Positions 60,272 through 64,000 of a stretch of 64,000 bases of DNA are shown here, in pieces. The stretch comes from an uncultured Acetatifactor sp. (GTDB taxonomy: Bacteria > Bacillota > Clostridia > Lachnospirales > Lachnospiraceae), in NCBI GenBank assembly GCA_910584865.1, contig CAJUCE010000020.1, forward strand, positions 1-64,000, given 5' to 3'. The translations under genes were made by a program, and so were the position numbers. The stretch's first letter is position 1. Every line of letters starts with the position of its first letter. Under the pieces are notes generated by a model. The model saw nothing but the letters and a program-made list of their open reading frames with translations. It had not been told where the DNA came from and made no database searches.

Positions 60272-61021
60272 TTAACCATTCCTTTCTTCTTTACTTTCCG
60301 CCGCAAAACTGTCCATCCCGCAGGCCCGATAGAGCTCTGTCACTTCAGCCCTGTCAAGCTCCCGATATTCCCCGGGCTTCAAATTACCCAACTTGATATT
60401 CATCACTCTGATCCGCTTCAGGCTCTTCACCCGATATCCGCAGGCCGTACACATGCGGCGGATCTGTCTGTTGAGCCCCTGGGTCAATATGATTCGGAAG
60501 GTAAACTTTCCTGCCTTTTCCACCTCACACTGTCTTGTGACGACACCCAAATCTTCCAGATAGATACCCGCCGCCATTTTTCCCAGGAATGCATCCGAAA
60601 TCTCTCTGTCCGTCCTTACCAGATACTCCTTCTCATGACGGTTCGCCCCTTTCATCATGGCCTGAATCAAATCCCCGTCATTGGCAAGGAGCAGCAATCC
60701 TTCCGAGTCCTTATCCAGCCGTCCGGCATACGTGACCCGCCTGGAATAGTTCACCACATCGGACACCGTTTGCTGCGCATGGGAATCCCGTTCGGTACAG
60801 GTCACTCCCGGAGGCTTGTAAAATGCCAGTACCACAGACCTAAAAACAGGCCGAACCGGCTTCCCTGCCACCAGAATCTCATCTTCCGCATTCACCTGCA
60901 TCCCGCACTCCGCCCTTTGTCCGTTCACCAGCACCGCTCCGCCGGCGATGAGCCTGTCCGCGTCCCTTCTGGAGCAGACGCCGCTGCGGGCCAGGTATTT
61001 GTTCAATCTGATCTGTTCCAT
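60272..61021 (-). CDS. rluF: 23S rRNA pseudouridine synthase (RluF/RsuA family)
   Basis: A 249-residue enzyme with an N-terminal S4 domain (IRLNKYLARSGVCSRRDADRLI) and an RsuA-type catalytic domain with the active Asp in YAGRLDKDSEGLLLLANDG; GLNRQIRRMCTACGYRVKSLKRIR follows. The RIR/MNI pattern at the end of the domain fits RluF, which modifies U2604, but RluB-like specificity cannot be excluded. GAGGACGGC precedes the ATG. Confidence 0.88.
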   Translation of the reverse strand: MEQIRLNKYLARSGVCSRRDADRLIAGGAVLVNGQRAECGMQVNAEDEILVAGKPVRPVFRSVVLAFYKPPGVTCTERDSHAQQTVSDVVNYSRRVTYAGRLDKDSEGLLLLANDGDLIQAMMKGANRHEKEYLVRTDREISDAFLGKMAAGIYLEDLGVVTRQCEVEKAGKFTFRIILTQGLNRQIRRMCTACGYRVKSLKRIRVMNIKLGNLKPGEYRELDRAEVTELYRACGMDSFAAESKEERNG

Positions 61022-61028
61022 GCCGTCC

Positions 61029-61709
61029 TCATGTCTCCTCTGTCAATTTCTCCATTTCTTCGATACCGCGTACCTTCGGTATCCCTTCCCCTTCCCGCAG
61101 TCCGGCCTTCGCCACCCGATCCGCCATCTCATTATAATACACATTTGAATGTGCCGCTACCTTGGTAAAGCAAATCGTAATTTTTTCTCCCCATTGCCGC
61201 ATGGACATGGCATATTTCTGTGTCAGTTCGTTTTTGGAACGCCACGCCCCTGTCACCCATTTCTCTATTCCCTCGTAGTCGTACCGTATCTCGATCTTCG
61301 AAAAACCGCTCACCATGGCTACCCGGACGGCATACATGGCCCCCAGCATCTCCCCTGTCACATTTCGCTGCTGCAGAGACCGGGGATGATTACCGTTTCC
61401 GTTTTTCGTCCTGACACTGCCGTCCGGCAAAATAAACACACACCCGAAGGCATATTTTTTCAGGGAATCATCATAGCTGCCATCCACATAGGCCAAAAGG
61501 GTTCCCCGGGGAGGACGCTCTTCCGATTCGGCGCAGACACGCTCTTCCCCAGCTTCTTCTCCCAGATAGGCCCTGGCCTCCTCCAGCCGCGCAAACCCCT
61601 TATATTCCGCCTCCGGATATCCCTCCACCACAGCCCTGCAGGCATCCCAATCCGAAAAAATACCTCTTTTCTTTCCTTTTCTTACCGCATAATATTTCTT
61701 CGCCGCCAT
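61029..61709 (-). CDS. Ribonuclease H with N-terminal viroplasmin domain
   Basis: A 226-residue type I RNase H. The N-terminal Caulimovirus viroplasmin (RNA/DNA-hybrid-binding) domain reads AAKKYYAVRKGKKRGIFSDW...YKGFARLEEARAYL. The catalytic domain has Asp in LLAYVDGSYDD, Glu in VTGEMLGAMYAV, Asp in EIRYDYEGIEKW, and Asp in NEMADRVAKAGL. It removes RNA from RNA-DNA hybrids. GGGGAGAAGC precedes ATG 61709. It is the first gene of the operon with rluF and ligA. Confidence 0.9.
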   Translation of the reverse strand: MAAKKYYAVRKGKKRGIFSDWDACRAVVEGYPEAEYKGFARLEEARAYLGEEAGEERVCAESEERPPRGTLLAYVDGSYDDSLKKYAFGCVFILPDGSVRTKNGNGNHPRSLQQRNVTGEMLGAMYAVRVAMVSGFSKIEIRYDYEGIEKWVTGAWRSKNELTQKYAMSMRQWGEKITICFTKVAAHSNVYYNEMADRVAKAGLREGEGIPKVRGIEEMEKLTEET

Positions 61710-61804
61710 GCTTCTCCCCACCTTGTCTTAACACACGAATAAGGAGATTATATCACAAAACATGACACCGGCAAATATATCCACAATAAAAATCGCAAAA
61801 AATG

Positions 61805-61833
61805 TTTACAAAAATCAGAAAATCCCGTATCAT
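61805..61833 (+). promoter_or_regulatory. Promoter of the chemoreceptor gene
   Basis: TTTACA (61805-61810), a 17-bp spacer and TATCAT (61828-61833), about 50 bp upstream of the start. Confidence 0.55.
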
Positions 61834-61881
61834 AGAAGTAGTATTGTATATAAATCTACAGAAAGATATGAGGTTTTTTAA

Positions 61882-63243
61882 ATGGCAATGAAAAAAAAGA
61901 AATCGGTACTTATGAAGGCGGTTTCTGAATTGAAGTCGACAGACTATTCCCAGGAACCGGATCTGAACGGTATCTACCAGAGACTGCTCAAAGGGAGAAA
62001 ACAATTCGCGGAAGTTTTTGAGAAAAATATCAATGCGGTCATGCAGATCAGTTCTCTGGATCTGACCATGCAGTACCAGACCGAAAAAATCCTCGATATC
62101 TCCCAGAAGGTAACCAGTGCCACAGAGACGATTTTCGGCAATACTGTGGGAAGTTCCAATAACCAGCACGAAGAGATGACCAATACCATTGTCCAGGTCT
62201 CCGGTGCTACCGACGAGGTATACCAGAAAATGGAAGCCGGCCAGAGGGAATTGACCGACATCAAGGAACTCTCGGAGCAGACCATCGCCGACTCCCGTGA
62301 AATGCAGAAGGATATGGATGAGCTTGTGAATATTATCAATCATATCAGCAATGTCATCGCAGGCATCGGTTCCATCTCCATGCAGACCAACCTGCTGGCG
62401 CTCAATGCCTCTGTGGAAGCTGCCAGAGCCGGAGAAGCCGGAAAAGGATTCTCTGTGGTTGCAAATGAAATTCGGGAACTGTCACAGGAGACACAGAACC
62501 TGACCTCCAATATGGAGACTTTTGTGAAAAGTATGAAAAACGCGTCCCAGAAGAGCGTACATAGCTCTTCCAATACGATCAACTCTCTGCTCTCCATGAC
62601 AGAGAAAATCAAGCATGTATGGGAGCTGAACAGCGAAAGCCAGGAATATGTGTCCAAAGTCAACGAATCTGTAAGCTCCATTGCCGCCGTCAGCGAGGAA
62701 CTCAGCAGTTCCATGACAGAGATGCAGAATCAGCTGCGGGAAAGCTCTGATTTTATGCGTCAGGTAGGCGATGAGCTGTATGAAGCTACGAAACCTGTAG
62801 TCGGTATAGAGAAAACGCTGGATCAGAGTGTCAAGCAGATGGGAACTATGGCAAAAGATGTTTTTTATCATCTGGAAAATGAAGAATTTGCCCAGTATAT
62901 GAAAAATGCGATTTCCTCCCACCACGGCTGGCTTGCCAATCTGAAGAAAGTGGTTACAAACAAAACTGTCACTCCGTTGCAGCTGGATTCCTCCAAGTGC
63001 GGATTCGGACATTTTTATTACGCCATGTCACCGGATATTCCCGCCATTCTGCCTATCTGGAGCGGTCTGGGACCCAAGCACCAGAAATTCCACAAATACG
63101 GCGCAGCCGCCATTGAAGCAGTAAAAAGCGGCCGCTACAAGGATGCGGAGCAGGTTTACTGGCAGGCTGAAAATTATTCCAGAGAATTAATCTCCGATAT
63201 GGAAAAAATCCTTCAGTTCCTTCAGGAGAATAACGCAGAGTAA
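61882..63243 (+). CDS. Cytoplasmic methyl-accepting chemotaxis protein with CZB domain
   Basis: A 453-residue soluble chemoreceptor. There is no signal or membrane helix. A long coiled coil carries the conserved hairpin tip ISMQTNLLALNASVEAARAG. The C-terminal 110 residues form a CZB (chemoreceptor zinc-binding) domain: AISSHHGWLANLKK, DSSKCGFGHFYYAMSP and PKHQKFHKYGAAAIEAV supply His/Cys ligands. CZB domains sense zinc and, through it, oxidants such as hypochlorite. It would signal to CheA/CheW. GAGG precedes the ATG. Confidence 0.88.
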   Translation: MAMKKKKSVLMKAVSELKSTDYSQEPDLNGIYQRLLKGRKQFAEVFEKNINAVMQISSLDLTMQYQTEKILDISQKVTSATETIFGNTVGSSNNQHEEMTNTIVQVSGATDEVYQKMEAGQRELTDIKELSEQTIADSREMQKDMDELVNIINHISNVIAGIGSISMQTNLLALNASVEAARAGEAGKGFSVVANEIRELSQETQNLTSNMETFVKSMKNASQKSVHSSSNTINSLLSMTEKIKHVWELNSESQEYVSKVNESVSSIAAVSEELSSSMTEMQNQLRESSDFMRQVGDELYEATKPVVGIEKTLDQSVKQMGTMAKDVFYHLENEEFAQYMKNAISSHHGWLANLKKVVTNKTVTPLQLDSSKCGFGHFYYAMSPDIPAILPIWSGLGPKHQKFHKYGAAAIEAVKSGRYKDAEQVYWQAENYSRELISDMEKILQFLQENNAE

Positions 63244-63247
63244 TCAG

Positions 63248-63277
63248 AAAAACCGTCGGTTTGCGCCGGCGGTTTTT
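63248..63277. terminator. Bidirectional terminator
   Basis: AAAAACCGTCGG pairs with CCGGCGGTTTTT around TTTGCG, with T and A runs on both sides. It separates the converging chemoreceptor and gdhA genes. Confidence 0.85.
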
Positions 63278-63307
63278 CTTTTCCTCCATCGTTTACTCTA
63301 TCATCGT

Positions 63308-64000
63308 CTACACAACACCCTGTGCCGTCATGGCCTCAGCCACCTTCAGGAAGCCTGCAATATTAGCTCCCGCCACATAATTGCCCTCGCAGCCGAATTT
63401 CTTTGCGGCATCGTCCAGGCTGTGGAAGATATTGACCATAATTCCCTGCAGCTTGGAATCCACCTCTTCAAAGGTCCAGCTCAAACGCTCGCTGTTCTGG
63501 CTCATCTCCAGTGCGGAAGTGGCTACGCCGCCTGCATTGGAAGCCTTGCCGGGACAGAACAGTACGCCGTTTTGCTGGAAATACTCCGTAGCTTCCATAG
63601 TCGTAGGCATGTTTGCCCCCTCTGCTACGGCAAAACAGCCATTTGCCACCAATGTCTTCGCATCCTCCAGATTCAGTTCGTTCTGGGTAGCGCAGGGAAG
63701 TGCAATATCACATTTTACGGTCCAGACATTGCTTCCCGCCTCACATGCATGATACTGTGCACCAGGTCTATGGACTGCATACTCGGTCAGCCTTGCGCGC
63801 TTCACTTCCTTTACTTCCTTCAGAAGCGCCACGTCTATTCCTTCGGGATCGTAAATCCATCCGGTGGAATCCGAACAGGTCACCGGTTTCGCCCCCAGCT
63901 GCTGAGCCTTCTGAATAGCGTAGATAGCCACATTTCCTGCTCCGGATACCGCAATGGTCTTCCCTGCAATATCCTTACCGTTACATTTCAGCATTTCCTC
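63308..64000 (-). CDS. gdhA: Glutamate dehydrogenase, C-terminal part (5' end outside window)
   Basis: At least 230 C-terminal residues of a hexameric, probably NADP-linked glutamate dehydrogenase. The Rossmann segment GKTIAVSGAGNVAIYAIQKAQQLGAKPVT is followed by CDIALPCATQNELNLEDA, FAVAEGANMPTT, VLFCPGKASNAGGVATSALEMSQNS and YVAGANIAGFLKVAEAM. It links ammonia assimilation with 2-oxoglutarate. The reading frame stays open to the right edge, so the start lies beyond 64000. Confidence 0.95.
   Translation of the reverse strand, partial: EEMLKCNGKDIAGKTIAVSGAGNVAIYAIQKAQQLGAKPVTCSDSTGWIYDPEGIDVALLKEVKEVKRARLTEYAVHRPGAQYHACEAGSNVWTVKCDIALPCATQNELNLEDAKTLVANGCFAVAEGANMPTTMEATEYFQQNGVLFCPGKASNAGGVATSALEMSQNSERLSWTFEEVDSKLQGIMVNIFHSLDDAAKKFGCEGNYVAGANIAGFLKVAEAMTAQGVV

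Noticed and set aside
1..64000. Prophage or insertion sequence
   Set aside because: No integrase, transposase, phage structural gene or flanking target duplication could be identified on either strand.

Overview
The window looks like a chromosomal segment of a Gram-positive anaerobe of the Clostridia, most likely family Lachnospiraceae. Grounds: base composition near 50% GC, strong GGAGG-type ribosome binding sites, occasional TTG/GTG starts, a class III fructose-bisphosphatase, a sortase substrate ending in an SPATG signal, a YerC/TrpR-like regulator, DUF1836, a Caulimovirus-type RNase H and a eukaryotic-type HisA. No rRNA, tRNA, CRISPR array, transposase or integrase was seen. The genus cannot be fixed from the sequence alone.

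Layout. Positions 1-13,000 are accessory in character: a partial MerR regulator, a YjbR/EVE-like protein, an EamA transporter, a DUF234 ATPase, a DUF2791 (BREX-type) ATPase, a hypothetical protein with a frameshifted C terminus, a cytidine deaminase, two GNATs, a TerB_N/TerB_C protein with expanded 13-residue repeats and a PD-(D/E)XK AAA ATPase. TerB_N and DUF2791 are partners in a known but poorly characterised Ter-associated ATPase/helicase system; the helicase is missing here.

Positions 13,566-21,657 hold the most unusual block: two paralogous HPr-kinase-like proteins flanking two ABC exporters (one broken by a single-base frameshift), small proteins at both ends, a secreted proline-rich 63-residue peptide on the opposite strand, and a double-HTH/TPR regulator facing that peptide gene. 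A perfect 22-bp inverted repeat lies between the divergent transcripts. No known peptide-modifying enzyme is present, so this may be a kinase/exporter peptide system that is not catalogued.

Positions 21,940-33,141 hold a DUF990-type ABC exporter operon, a gene-poor repeat region with a response-regulator fragment, a large SPATG-anchored surface protein, and a response regulator/ABC/histidine kinase module of the antimicrobial-peptide-resistance type with a structured leader.

Positions 33,273-64,000 are mostly core genes: RlmD-like methyltransferase, PcrA helicase, SPFH/zinc-ribbon protein, a YerC regulator sharing a promoter-operator with a degenerate M23/bactofilin operon, HisA, Fbp, DapA-DapB, a cobalamin adenosyltransferase, an SSB-like protein, TypA, a rhamnose operon (rhaB-rhaA-rhaD plus HAD phosphatase), MetA with a strongly base-paired leader, RNase H-RluF-LigA, a cytoplasmic CZB chemoreceptor and the end of gdhA.
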